Below are positions 40,573 through 50,992 of a DNA stretch of 64,000 nt, in pieces (within the stretch, counting starts at the first letter, position 1; every line of letters begins with the position of its first letter). Source of the DNA: Branchipolynoe longqiensis (lineage: Eukaryota > Annelida > Polychaeta > Phyllodocida > Polynoidae); NCBI GenBank assembly GCA_030323885.1, contig CM059197.1, positions 27,113,178 through 27,177,177 on the forward strand, given 5' to 3'. Made by a program: the position numbers and the translations under genes. The notes under the pieces are model-generated. The model was not told the origin of the DNA. It saw only the letters and a program-made list of their open reading frames with translations, and made no database searches.

Positions 40573-41135
40573 GTTATTTGGGTTTTATATTCTAGCAACA
40601 TCTGAAGTTATATCAGGACAAGTACCAACTTGTGACAGTGCGCACTCATGGCGACGTTATAGTGCTACCCCACTGGAATCCCAGGGACGCCAGCACCACA
40701 ACTCGATATCCCATCCAATCACATTATCCTGATACTGAGCTAGCCAGTCCTTGCCCTATCCTAGTAATGTGGAGCACCAGGCTAAGAAGCGAGACAAGTA
40801 TCACTTTTGTAACTCATTGGTTTGACTCGATTGGACTTCGAAGTTTCGACCTTCCACGCCGAAAGTCTGCACTCTACCGATTCGACCACCGCGTCAGGTA
40901 GTGGGAGATATCAGGTCATGGTGCTGACGGCCTTGTGTCCCAGTGGGGCAGCACTATAAAATTGCCATGAGTGTGCACTGTCACAACTCGATACACATCC
41001 TGATATGACCTTAGAGGTTTGTGTCTGCGTGGCTGTTGTTTTACGCCCTAGCAACATCTAAGGTCATATCAGGACGGGCATGACCTTACATGTTGCCAGG
41101 ACGTAAAACTCCCAACAACCAGCGAGCCAACCACG
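40573..41135. mobile_element. SINE-A cluster in alternating orientation
   Basis: 40573-40897 is a minus copy with head 1; 40898-41013 is a plus body fragment; 41036-41078 is a minus tail; 41079-41135 is a plus tail (GACCTTACATGTTGCCAGGA). Repeated insertion into, or recombination between, SINEs is the likely origin. Confidence 0.85.
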
Positions 41136-41803
41136 GCGTCCGGTGACCAACACTATCAATACAACTAATAGCAGTAATTCACATTTAATCGGCGTCTACT
41201 TTTCTGAACCCAATATTAATTGCCGACCTCAGCATTACAAGTGGCCGGGCCTCACTAGATCACTTCCCTCGGTGAGCCGTCACCTGGACGTGTTGATCTA
41301 TGTGGGTGTCCGCTCATCGCACACGCAACAAACAAATCACCGACCGCAATCTCACATTCACAAACACAATTAACCACAGCCATTCCCCGAAACCCACTGT
41401 GTTGGCACTGACAGAATCCACAATCCTGCAACCTCTGGTGATTAGTAAATTGTGCTGATGCAGCGAATGTGGGTGAGTGGGAGGGTTGAGGTAATAATTT
41501 ACTGGCGCAACTGCTGCTCAACGTCACAGGAATCCGGCTTGTTGTTGGTAACACGCGGACGCACTATAACATCTAGTTAATGTTTTCCCCACAGGTGGCG
41601 CAAGCTTCAGGGGGCCCTTCATCAGGGAGCATTCATCACAAGGTCAAGTAGCCGTGACCTTGGGAATGTGCAGGTCATTGCTCCAGGACGAGAGATAAAC
41701 GACGACACCAGCGGAGCCCTTTATGTTGCCAGACTGCGGCTTACTAACAATGCACACACCGAGTTTGCAGAAGGTTCACACACAATTCGCACAGCGAATT
41801 GTT
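41136..41803. other. Unassigned stretch
   Basis: No gene recognised. ATTCATCACAAGGTCAAGTA at 41631 is shared with 30391. Confidence 0.4.
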
Positions 41804-42489
41804 TTTTTGTGGTTTATTGGGGTTGTATGTCCTAGTAACATCTAACATCATATGGACCGAACGCGGTCTCCGAATCGGTTAGAACGTAGGATTTTCATGC
41901 CGAAGGTCGGGAGTTCAATTCCCAACCTAGTCAAACCAATGACTTAGAAAATTGTTACTTTTTACTATATATCCTGGCGCTCGTAATTACTAGGATAGGG
42001 CAAGGACTGGTTAGTTCAGTATCAGATTAATGCGACTCATTGGGAAATGAGCTCATGGTGCTGTCGACATGAAGTCCCTGTGGGACAGTCCTATAAAGTC
42101 ACCATGAGTGTGCAGTCACAAGTCCGTACCCATCCTGATATGATCTTAGATGTTCCCTGTTCGTATAACATCAACAAACAAAACAAATCTAAGATCATAT
42201 CGATACAGGTACTGTTTGTAACAATTCACACTCATGGCACCTTTATAGTGCTGCTCCATTAGAAGACTGCTCCACCAGGACCAGGACGCAATATCCCACT
42301 CAGTCATATTATCCCAATACTGAGCAAACCACATCAATTCCTATCCTATTAATGCCGAGCACCAGGCTAGCTGGCGACAAGTATCAATTTGTGCAAGTCA
42401 TTGCTTTGACACGCTTGGGGTTCCAACCCATGACCTTGCCCACGAGAAGCCAGCTAGCGCTCTTACCGATTCAGCAATCGCATCTAGTG
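41804..42489. mobile_element. SINE-A inverted pair
   Basis: A tail fragment on the minus strand (41815-41850), then a plus copy with head 1 (41855-42180: GAACGCGGTCTCCGAATCGG, then GGGAGTTCAATTCCC), then a minus copy (42186-42489) ending ACCGATTCAGCAATCGCATC. The two full copies meet tail to tail and make a large inverted repeat. Confidence 0.85.
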
Positions 42490-42723
42490 GTTAGGTCAAC
42501 GGAACAGCCTAACATTATAATGAATTGTAGCTGAACATGCAACGTAATTTAGGAAATGTTTGCCCACAGACCGAGGCTGACAGCAGAGTGTGATATATAT
42601 CCTTGTGGGATGCCTTGCCTGACCCCCACAAAATTATGATCATAACACTATTAGCAGTAAAATCTGCACCTGGAACCAGTATTCACATGAGGCGGAACGA
42701 TTAGTCCTAGCAAGGGCCCTGGT
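42490..42723. other. Short unassigned stretch
   Basis: Nothing recognised. Confidence 0.4.
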
Positions 42724-43150
42724 TGGTGTTGGTTGGTTATTGGAGTTTCACGTCCTGGCAACATCTAAGGTCATATCAGGATGGACATGACGACTCAGTG
42801 CGCAGTCATGACGACTGTATTGTGCTGCCCCACTCGGAGACCAGGCTGCTGGCACCATGACCTGATATCTCACTCCGTCTCATTATCCTGATACTGAGAT
42901 AACCATTCCTTGCCCTATCCTAGAATAGAAACGCCGAGCACCAGGCTAGGTAGGGACAAGTATCAATTTTGTAAGTCATTGGTTTGACTTGGCTGGGATT
43001 CGAACTCTCGACCTTCTGCATGACTTAAAATTGATACTTGTATCTACCTATCCTAGAATTCTGCATTACTAGGACAGGGCTAGGAACAGAGGAATGAGAA
43101 AAAACAATAGTCCATGATTAAAAATTCCCTTGCTTAATCAATTAATACAC
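42724..43150. mobile_element. SINE-A minus copy joined to SINE-B plus fragment
   Basis: 42724-43022 is SINE-A minus with a truncated head. 43020-43150 is the 3' part of SINE-B on the plus strand (GACTTAAAATTGATACTTGT, then GGAACAGAGGAATGAG and TTGCTTAATCAATTAA). Confidence 0.85.
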
Positions 43151-43435
43151 ACACAAAAATAGTTTGATGAATTATACTTTTTTTTATATTCTAAAAATAA
43201 ATAGTATTAGTAGGTTCATCATTCCAATCTATCCTACTTTACCTTAAGGGCAATCTGATCATAGATCACTAACTTTGGAGATATTTCAAGTGACTACATA
43301 TAAAGTTAATTTTGGTATGCCCGTCCAAGTGCTGGACCCCATCGGTTTCAGAGAGAGTTTCTATTGCATTGACTTAGTATCACCCATCCTGATATGACCC
43401 TATATGTAGCCAGGACGCAAAACAACAACCAAGCG
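43151..43435. mobile_element. TTAA-MITE fragment, then SINE tail
   Basis: ATCATTCCAATCTATCCTAC, TTTGGAGATATTTCAAGTG and TTAATTTTGGTATGCCCG belong to the MITE. From 43381 the sequence is a SINE-A tail (CCCATCCTGATATGACCCTA). Confidence 0.65.
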
Positions 43436-43441
43436 ACCTTA

Positions 43442-43942
43442 GTAAAAGCATAACCCCGTTAAACCAAACTTCAAGGGACCCTAGAAATTTGTTTGGATTA
43501 ACAAATCATTGGTTTAACCAAGCTTTTGGGTTTGACTTTGACTTTGAGTAAGCGTGTATTGCATGTGTAATATACAATGTATGTGGACACCTTTTTATGT
43601 ATATACAGTATAACCCCATTAAACCAAGGTCTTTTAAACCAAATGATCGGTTAATCCAAACTTTTGTTGGCGTCCCGGCAAAATACTACCAATTATCATA
43701 TAAAAATAGTTGGTGGGGTCTCCGATGACCTTATAACCACATGAAAGTTTGGTTGAACCATACCGGAAGTGGCATGGGGTCAACAATTTTGTTTGGATTA
43801 ACCAATAATTTTGATTAACTGACTTTGGTTTAACCAACTTTTTTATATGATAATTGGTTGTATTTTGCTGGGCCGCCGAAAGAGGTTTTGATTAATCGAT
43901 CGTTTGGTTTAACCGACCTTGGTTTAACGGGGTTATACTGTA
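43442..43942. mobile_element. Mariner-like composite, copy 1
   Basis: 43604-43942 has ends TACAGTATAACCCCATTAAA and TAACGGGGTTATACTGTA, a TA-flanked inverted repeat. The adjoining arm 43442-43603 begins with the same TIR-like sequence (ATAACCCCGTTAAACCAAAC) and holds GGTTTAACCAAGC and TTGACTTTGACTTTGAG. The same two parts occur in reverse at 51917-52426. Confidence 0.8.
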
Positions 43943-44106
43943 TCATTATTCATGTTCTGTGCAGCAAGAAATTCCAAATAACTGCAACAATTGATATATA
44001 GGATCAAATCTAGTAGTTAAGTACTAAGCTTTCGAAAACGGTGATGCTTTAACCGGACTGTGCAGCTTTAACGATAAGCTGGGCGGACACACTCATATGG
44101 ATACAC
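43943..44106. other. Short unassigned stretch
   Basis: Contains a possible MITE end (TTAACCGGACTGTGCAGCTTTAA, 44050-44072). Otherwise nothing recognised. Confidence 0.5.
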
Positions 44107-44432
44107 ACAGCTCTGGGTCGGTAGAGCGCAGACCTCGCGTGCGGGAGGTCGGGAGTTCGGTTCCCGAATCGAGTCAAACCAATGATTTTAAAATTGATAC
44201 TTTTCGCTTCATAGCCTGGCAGTCGGCATTAATAGGATAGAGCAAGGGCTGCTTAGAACTGTCGGGATACTGTGACTGAGTGGGATATCGGGTCATGGTG
44301 TCAGCAGTCTGATTTCCCAGTGGGGCAGCGTTATGAAGTCGTCATGAGTGTGCCCTGTCACAAATCGGTACCCATCCTGATAATGATGACTTTAGCTGTT
44401 GCTAGGACGTAAAACAACAACCGACAACAACA
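44107..44432 (+). mobile_element. SINE-A with head 1
   Basis: GGGTCGGTAGAGCGCAGACC, GGGAGTTCGGTTCCC, then body and tail to AACAACAACAAC. Confidence 0.9.
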
Positions 44433-44594
44433 ACTGGGTTTGAATGTTGATGACACTGGCGATATGCTAGTAAGCTGCCCCTGGGGGGTGACGAGGAAGT
44501 TAACTGGGGGGGGGGGGCACTATCAAGGGCGGGGAGATGGGCGGGCGGGTGGGTGTTGGGGGGGGGAGTATAATTCAAATAAGGGAGGGGGGTG
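44433..44594. repeat. G-rich low complexity
   Basis: G-runs at 44506-44517 and 44559-44566 with GGGTGGGTG words. Confidence 0.7.
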
Positions 44595-44723
44595 TTAAAG
44601 TTGCATAGTCCAATAAAAGCATCGAAATAAAAGACTTGTCTAGATTTGAATTAATATATCAAACTTAAATACTAGTGTACCTTTTTGACATTTGTTGCCG
44701 CATGGAGAACATACCATGTCAAC

Positions 44724-45079
44724 TTAAAGTTGCATAGTCCGATGGTTTTGAGTTTCTGTAATTTTTCTGAGATAAATATATTAGATCGACCACTAGTATC
44801 TACTTTACATTAGTTTAAAGTTACTGTTATTTTAAATGGTAAACTTTTGAGATATTTGAAGTGCAAACAAGGAATGTTAGTTTTGGCAAGTTTGCCAAAA
44901 CTCTCACACCGTAGACCTCTACAGTAACATTTTCTATTAAATTGACTCAGTATTCCCTTCTACGTAGAATCAAATGTTCAATAAGTGCATCAGTACCTAA
45001 GTTAGATATGTAAAAATCAAATCTAGATAATAGTTGTGGTTTTGAAAGTTTCATATTTCATCGGACTATGCAGCTTTAA
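44724..45079. mobile_element. Inner TTAA-MITE, complete
   Basis: TTAAAGTTGCATAGTCCGATG to CATCGGACTATGCAGCTTTAA, 356 bp, inserted into the TTAA of an older copy of its own family. Confidence 0.9.
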
Positions 45080-45134
45080 TTGAACCCTGTTCTGCTTGAA
45101 GCACATGGAATCAAGAGTTTGTACAAGCAGGCTT

Positions 45135-45887
45135 ATGGCCCTGTCACACTACGACGTGACTACGTCAGCGTAGGCAGAACGTGAAAATAATTATATTACG
45201 TCGACGTTATGGGCGTAATATGCAAATTGTGGACGTGAGCGTAACGTGAAAGTAACGTTGGTGCACGTCGTGACCTTAGCTGTAACATGACAACGTTAGG
45301 GGGGAGGTGTAATTGGCGACGTGACCGGGCGTTAGTGTAACGTGAGCGTAACGTCGCCGTAACGGGTGCGACGTGGACGTAACGTGACCGTAACGCCAAC
45401 GTAACGTGACCGTAACGTGACCGTAACGTGACCGTAACGTGACCGTAACGTGACCGTAACCGTGACCGTAACGTGACCGTAACGTGACCGTAACGTGACC
45501 GTAACGTGACCGTAACGTGACCGTAACGTGACCGTAACGTGCAAAAAGCTGCCCACACCTTGCTCCCACCCGGGCCGTCGATCTGACGTGACATAACGTG
45601 ACTCTAACGTCATTTACGCTGCTATAACGATCGCGGAACGTCTACCTAACGTCATTGTCACGTCATCCCGACGTGACGGCTTCACGTCGAGATACGTCGA
45701 AAAGTTTTGAACAGGTTCAAAACCTTGACGCGCGCCGACGTAACACGACGTAATATGACGTAGCTCGACGTCACTCTAACGTCATTATGACGTCATCATA
45801 ACGTAACCAACGTACGGCAACGTAATGACGAAAAATCGTCACGTTACGCTCACGTTGGCTCGTTACGTCGTAGTGTGACAGGGGTAT
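45135..45887. mobile_element. Core-palindrome foldback element with 11-bp array, copy 2
   Basis: The reverse-complement counterpart of 29370-30112: CCCTGTCACACTACGACGTG on the left, TTACGTCGTAGTGTGACAGG on the right. An array of about 14 ACCGTAACGTG units occupies 45379-45542. The core is at 45697-45732 (GTTTTGAACAGGTTCAAAAC). Confidence 0.9.
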
Positions 45888-45894
45888 TATATTA

Positions 45895-46078
45895 TTATTG
45901 ATTGTTTTGAGATATCTTTCTTTGTTGGTGATCTTCTTTGTCCATGATATTTTCATCATCCTTCAATAAGTCCACATCTCAAATGCTGCTAAACGTTTGT
46001 ACATTTTCTTAGAGATTGTCCATCTCTCAGCCCCATACATTAGAGTAGACCATACCTAACACTGAAGAATACGCTCCC
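45895..46078 (-). pseudogene. LINE-1x fragment, third copy
   Basis: Minus-strand fragment matching 46921-47056 and 58260-58510: TCTTTGTTGGTGATCTTCTT, TCATCATCCTTCAATAAGTC and GCTGCTAAACGTTTGTACAT. It encodes part of the ORF2 C-terminal region. The normal 3' end is missing. Confidence 0.8.
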
Positions 46079-46254
46079 TTGTTTGTATTAATGTCTACAC
46101 TTCAAATATCTCCGAAGTTAGTCAGTGTTGGTCATTTTAAATGATAGATACTTTGAATTAAATGTTAAGGTAGATCATAACCATCAAACCTGCAATATTT
46201 ATTTCAGAAAATGACAGACACTCAAAACCAACAGACTATGCAACTTTACATGGC

Positions 46255-46473
46255 CTTTCAAAACAGGGTCAGGTTTGAGAGTATGACGGTGAAAGCGAGG
46301 CTGGGTTCAGTGGTTCAGTGGTTCAGTGGGGGGTAGACTTGTGTGAGGCTGCCAGTGCTACTGACACTCAACACGTGTTAATGGGGAAGTAATGTTTGGT
46401 GCGAGTTGCAAATACAATAGACTTTTACTCGGATGACAATTGGAGAATTTAAAGTAGTCAGAATTAAGTGCGA
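46255..46473. other. Short unassigned stretch
   Basis: Contains a CAGTGGTTCAGTGG tandem word (46308-46330). Nothing else recognised. Confidence 0.4.
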
Positions 46474-47136
46474 ACCAGATGGGATGACTGAATGAGTTGA
46501 GCGCCCACCTCCCATTTTGCCCGGTCGTGCGATACGCACCCCACGGCTTGACATGATGAGCCCCTTGGCCGAGTCAAATGAATGACTTCAAAATTCATAC
46601 TTGTCGCTATCTAAGCTGGCGCTTGGCCTTACTAGGATTAATCAATCAATAGGTCTGTCCTCTAGTTGAGGGTTGGATGCAATGGTTCTCCACTTGTCCT
46701 GATAGTGAACTGTTCTGATAGACTGTGAATAATTCAAGCCTGTCCACTGTGAAATATTTGTAAACCATGATGTTCTTGGTCTCCCTCTCCCTCTGCTGCC
46801 ATTCACCTTCCCTTCCAACAATGTAAGGTATATTGAACTCTGACGAATGATGTGGCCAACATATATAAGTTTCTTTGTCTGTATAGTGGCAAACAAGCGT
46901 TTCTTATTTTTAATTTTTCTGAGATCTTCTTTGTTGGTGATTTTCTTTGTCCATGATATTTTCATCATCCTTCGATAAGTCCACATCTCAAATGCTGCTA
47001 AACGTTTGTACATTTTCTTAGAGATTGTCCATGTCTCAGCCCCATACATTAGAGTAGATGCTCTAGGATAGGGCAACCAATAACCAGTGGATGGGGGAAG
47101 ACCAATTGTCTGCAATTGAAATGTCTGCAATTGAAA
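46474..47136 (+). mobile_element. SINE-B split by a LINE
   Basis: 46474-46638 carries head 2 (GATGGGATGACTGAATGAGTT) and the linker. 47063-47136 carries the rest (CTAGGATAGGGCAACC, CAGTGGATGGGGGAAGACCA and a duplicated TCTGCAATTGAAATG). CTAGGAT on both sides of the LINE is the likely target duplication. Confidence 0.85.
46639..47062 (-). pseudogene. LINE-1x ORF2 C-terminal fragment, copy inside SINE-B
   Basis: The minus frame encodes LMYGAETWTISKKMYKRLA, FEMWTYRRMMKISWTK, LIYVGHIIRQS and RGRGRPRTSWF. These are hallmarks of the region following the RT domain in RTE/Jockey/CR1-type LINEs. The 3' end is a TTGATTGATT repeat. Only about 424 bp remain, and 5' truncation is the usual fate. It lacks any RT active site and is non-functional. 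Confidence 0.85.
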
Positions 47137-47425
47137 TGTCTGACTTTTTTCTAAGTCGGACTCATAATCTGAAGGTCAGTGGTTCGATTCCCTGTGCCCC
47201 CCACCTCTGCCAATTTGGATTTCCACCACTGTGTATAACTTACAGCGTCATCAAAGGCCAGTTGCTCTCATACCATGTTTATGTGGTGTGGGAGGTTAAA
47301 AATCCCTTGGTTCGGTAAAAGTGTAGGCTCAGGCTTTCTATCGACAAACTGTCTAATGGTGAAAACAAGCCTATTCAGGCTTATCCATGATAGGCAGTAT
47401 AAATCTTCAAGAGAAAAATGTCCCC
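47137..47425 (+). mobile_element. SINE-C, 5' truncated
   Basis: TCTGACTTTTTTCTAAGTCG, GTGGTTCGATTCCC (B box), CCAATTTGGATTTCCACCAC and TTACAGCGTCATCAAAGGCC, ending GGCAGTATAAATCTTCAAGA. The A-box half is missing. Confidence 0.9.
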
Positions 47426-47427
47426 TA

Positions 47428-47784
47428 CGTAAAGTTGCATAGTCTGATGGTTTTGAAATTCTGTAATTTCTATGAGATAAATATATTAGATCGATCACTA
47501 GTATCTACTTTACATTAGTTCAAAGTTACTTTTATTTCAAATGGTAAACCTTTGAGATAGTTTGAGTGCAAACATGGAAAATTAGTTTTGGCAAGCTTGC
47601 CAACACTCTGACACCATAGACTTCTGCAGTAACAGGTTCTGCTAAATTGACTCAATATTGCATTCTATGCAGAAACAAATGATTAATAAGTGCATCAGTA
47701 TCTAAGTTAAATATGTCAAATCTAAATCTAGATAATTGGTTTGGTTTTGAAAATTTGATAGTTCATCCGACTATGCAGCTTTAA
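47428..47784. mobile_element. TTAA-MITE, complete
   Basis: GTAAAGTTGCATAGTCTGATG to CATCCGACTATGCAGCTTTAA. The first TTAA has decayed to GTAA. Confidence 0.9.
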
Positions 47785-47785
47785 G

Positions 47786-48114
47786 TTAAAGCTGCATATT
47801 CTAATGATGTATAACATTTTCGAAGCCAAAACACTCACCTAGATTTGATCCTACATATCCAACTTAGATACTGGCATCTTTGTGTATTAAACAGTTGATG
47901 CTGCATAAAAGGGGCTACCATTAATTTTTTGTTTGTTTTTGTAACTGTAAGTGTCTTCCCTTCAATTATCACTAAATTTGGCTATTTGTACAAAACAAAA
48001 AAAATATTTTAAACTAATGTGAAGTATATTATACAAATCTAATTAATGCATTAATCTAAAAAAATATATATATATAAAAAGAGAAACTCAAACCACCGGG
48101 CTATGCAACTCTAA
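47786..48114. mobile_element. TTAA-MITE, diverged, adjacent copy
   Basis: TTAAAGCTGCATATTCTAATG to CACCGGGCTATGCAACTCTAA. It starts 2 bp after the previous copy and has a TA expansion near its right end. Confidence 0.75.
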
Positions 48115-48440
48115 TCAACAAAAGTAACAACAACACATCTCTGGACCCATTTTTACCCGGCACTTCCTCCTAAACCGTTGCTGCTGTCAACTGGAAACAA
48201 TTGCTCTGCTACCGCCAGACCGGAGAGCCGGGGCCGCCCCAATGCTTTGCCATCTTGAATGTTGTAAAAAACATCTGCAGCTTCTACAGCCGTCCATACT
48301 GAAGATTAATCTTCAAGCAAAGATTGGACCGATTTATCGGGGCCTTTCTATATTGCTGCAGTTCTGAGGCTGGTAACCGTTGTAAGGTTACAAACAACCC
48401 CAAAAGCAAAACACATCTTCCACAAATTCCATACCATATG
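48115..48440 (+). repeat. Dispersed repeat, copy 2 (also at 4.1 kb)
   Basis: Matches 4080-4318 in order through GGTAACCGT. Here it follows a TTAA-MITE and precedes a SINE. Confidence 0.6.
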
Positions 48441-48442
48441 AT

Positions 48443-48905
48443 TAGTTGGTTGGTTGTTGCAGTTTTACGTCCTAGCAACATATCAGGTCATATCAGGACG
48501 GGTATCGACTTGTGACAGTGCACACTCATGGCAACTTTACATCAGTGCCTCACTGAACATTATCCTGATACTGAGTTAACCAGTCTTTGCCCTATCCTAG
48601 ATATGCTGAGCGCCAGGCTAGGTTGCGACAAAGACCAGTTAAAACAATAACTTACAAACTTGAGACTTGTCACTACCTCGCCTGGCACGCAGCATGACTA
48701 GGATAGGGTAAGGACTGATTTGCTTTGTAGCAGTCGGATAATGTTCAATATCAGGATAATGTAACTGAGTGGTAAATCATGTTATGGCACCCGCAGCCTG
48801 ATGTCAAAATGCTGCAGCACTATAAAGCCGCCATTAGTGCGCACTGCCACAAGTCGGTACCTACCTGATATGCCCTTAGATGTTGCCAGGAAGCAAACCC
48901 CAACA
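48443..48905. mobile_element. SINE-A minus/plus pair, head to head
   Basis: 48443-48634 is minus from tail to linker (heads lost). 48635-48905 is plus from linker to tail (TAACTTACAAACTTGAGACTT to AGATGTTGCCAGGAAGCAAA). The two are joined at their linkers, forming an inverted repeat. Confidence 0.8.
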
Positions 48906-49239
48906 AACTAACTTGCCATCCACGTTGGCCAGATGGGATATTAACTCCACCGCCATGAACAACTTGACAACCTACATCGCAGCAGCCGACAGACTGGGAT
49001 GCCCCGCATCACCCAAGTCGGTCACCATGGAAACATACCCACAGAGGTTGCAATCAAAGTCAACCAGGGCGCTCAGCTAATCTACATACTAATCAGCTGA
49101 CTACGTATACACACAACACTGCCTATTCAGAGAACACTCACTCACGCCTTTGACCTTTGTGATGGTCAAGGTCGCTCAGAGGTCAATGAGTGGGGAACGC
49201 TGCGGGCGGAGAGAGGTCATTCAAGTGCGGCTGGTGGTG
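48906..49239. other. Unassigned stretch
   Basis: Nothing recognised. Confidence 0.4.
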
Positions 49240-49379
49240 GTGACAATGGGCCATATGGGTTGCTCGTGAGCATTAATGAGCTACTCCCACAGTGATTAGT
49301 AGGTTGGCTATAGTTGGGTTCATCTGTACATTCACATTTAAGATTTGGACTAGGTCGCCATATGGATATTGTCAAGGGG
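49240..49379. other. Short unassigned stretch
   Basis: May be the 3' extension of SINE-D; not seen elsewhere clearly enough to call. Confidence 0.35.
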
Positions 49380-49555
49380 GTGATGAAAATGGGAAATATT
49401 GCGCCTAGAGCGGGACTCGAACCCACATCTCTTTGCATTCCGGGCCAGTGTGCTAACCATTACACCCCCTAGGTTCCCTGATATCACTATACTACCCACG
49501 CCTACCTGTCTATGCGGCTCCTTGCCTGAGAGGTCAGTGCAGACCACTACACTAT
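49380..49555 (-). mobile_element. SINE-D, tRNA-derived, best copy
   Basis: Read on the minus strand: GTGTAATGGTTAGCACACTGG (A box) then GTGGGTTCGAGTCCCGC (a perfect B box), with an upstream GAGGTCAGTGCAGACC / GGAGCCGCATAGACAGGTAGG block and a downstream GCGCAATATTTCCCATTTTC. The promoter-like head lies in the middle of the repeat rather than at its 5' end. Other copies are at 39440, 54070 and 62041. Confidence 0.8.
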
Positions 49556-49586
49556 GAAGGATTTCCTAAAGGGGCATGTATGTTTT

Positions 49587-49645
49587 TGTTTGTTTGTTGG
49601 AGCTTTACATCCTGGCAACATCTAAGGTAATATCAGAGCAGGTAC
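49587..49645 (-). mobile_element. SINE-A tail, left of MULE-like MITE
   Basis: GTTGGAGCTTTACATCCTGG to AATATCAGAGCAGGTAC. It continues at 50053. Confidence 0.9.
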
Positions 49646-50052
49646 TAGATAAAAGATTCACCCGGTACTTGTAGTACACGGGTGAATACCAAACCTATAT
49701 AAAAACGGTCGAAAATAGCGTTAGTATGGAACAACAAGTAGAATGCCTGGCACCAGTGTCAAGTGGTTACTTATATCAGAACAGAGTTGGTGAATAAGAG
49801 AGAATGCAAAAAGACAAGATGGCGGCCGCAGAATGCCGTCGATTTCACTTTTAAATCTTATTAGACTAGATATTATATTATATTTTTCAACTCAAAGGTA
49901 GCGGGCTAATAATAAGACATATGTAAAGAATAAATGTTGCTTCTTAGATTGTGAAATTAGGCTCTGATTTCATTGACCCGTTTTTTCGACAGCTTTTACA
50001 TAGGGTTGGTTTGCACCCCTACTGCAGCAGTACGGGGTGAATCTTGTATCTA
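49646..50052. mobile_element. MULE-like MITE, copy 2, perfect 9-bp duplication
   Basis: TAGATAAAAGATTCACCC on the left and GGGTGAATCTTGTATCTA on the right, 407 bp. AGCAGGTAC occurs exactly on both sides (49637-49645 and 50053-50061), inside a SINE tail whose consensus has the site once. The interior includes AAGACAAGATGGCGGCCGC, shared with copies 1 and 3. Confidence 0.95.
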
Positions 50053-50338
50053 AGCAGGTACTGGTTTGTGATGATGCGCACTAATGGTGACTTTTATAGT
50101 GCTCCTCCAGTGGGCGACCTGGGTTGCCTGCACCCATGACCCGATATCCAATACAGTCACATTATCCTGATGCTGTCTTGAACAGTCCCTGTCCTATCCT
50201 GTTAATGCCGAGCCACCAGGCTAGGAAATGTCAAGTATCAATTTGATAAGTCATTGGTTTGGCTCGACCGGGAATGGAAGCACGGTCTCCTGCACGGTAA
50301 GCCTGCGTTCTATCGATTCGGCCACTGCGTTCGTTGTA
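50053..50338 (-). mobile_element. SINE-A, right of MULE-like MITE
   Basis: AGCAGGTACTGGTTTGTGAT, full body, then head 1 (ATCGATTCGGCCACTGCGTT). Confidence 0.9.
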
Positions 50339-50427
50339 GCATGACAAGTACAATTTTACTTCTTCACAATTATCATAATCAAATATTCCTAACCATAATT
50401 TGCGTAGCTTGAAACAGTGTTTTCTAT

Positions 50428-50625
50428 TACAGTAAAACCTCTCTAACCGACCACCTCCGTGGATCGACCACTCCTCTATATCGATCGCTTTATTTTGGTC
50501 CCAAACGATCGCCAGTACAATACCATCGTAATGATACAAAAAACCGTCCCTTAAGAGACCACCTCCCTAAATGGACCATTCAAAGTTGGTCCCATGGTCG
50601 ATCGATTTAGAGAGGTTTTACTGTA
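50428..50625. mobile_element. Mariner-like MITE (AAACCTCTCTAA ends), complete
   Basis: TACAGTAAAACCTCTCTAA on the left, TTAGAGAGGTTTTACTGTA on the right, 198 bp, TA at both ends. Interior words: TCGATCGCTTTATTTTGGTC and TTAAGAGACCACCTCCCTAAA. Confidence 0.9.
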
Positions 50626-50630
50626 GTTAT

Positions 50631-50992
50631 TTAAAGTTGCATAGTCAGATGGTGTTGACTTTCTGCCATTTTTCTGGGATGAATATCTTAAATTGATTGT
50701 TATAACCTACCTTACTTTTGCTTGAAGTAACTTTTATTTTAAATGGCTAAGCTTTGAGATATTTAAAGTGTAAACATCTCAAATTAGTTTTGGCAAGCAC
50801 GCCAAAACTCTGAGCTCTTAGGCTTGTGCAGTAACACTAACAGGTTCTATTAAATCTACTCTGTATTCCCTTCTATCTGGCAACACATGCTAAATAAGTG
50901 CATCAGTGTCTAAGTTAGACATGACAAAATTAAATGTAAATAATTACTTTAGTTTTGAAAATTTGACATTTCATCGGACTATGCAGCTTTAA
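50631..50992. mobile_element. TTAA-MITE, complete
   Basis: TTAAAGTTGCATAGTCAGATG to CATCGGACTATGCAGCTTTAA. It lies 5 bp from the preceding mariner-like MITE. Confidence 0.95.

Larger units (their letters stand above)
44595..46254. mobile_element. Outer TTAA-MITE carrying later insertions
   Basis: Outer MITE segments are 44595-44723 (TTAAAGTTGCATAGTCCAAT onward), 45080-45134 (TGAACCCTGTTCTGCTTGAAG) and 46079-46254 (ACTTCAAATATCTCCGAAGT to AGACTATGCAACTTTACA). The gaps hold, in order, a complete MITE, a foldback element and a LINE fragment. Confidence 0.8.
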
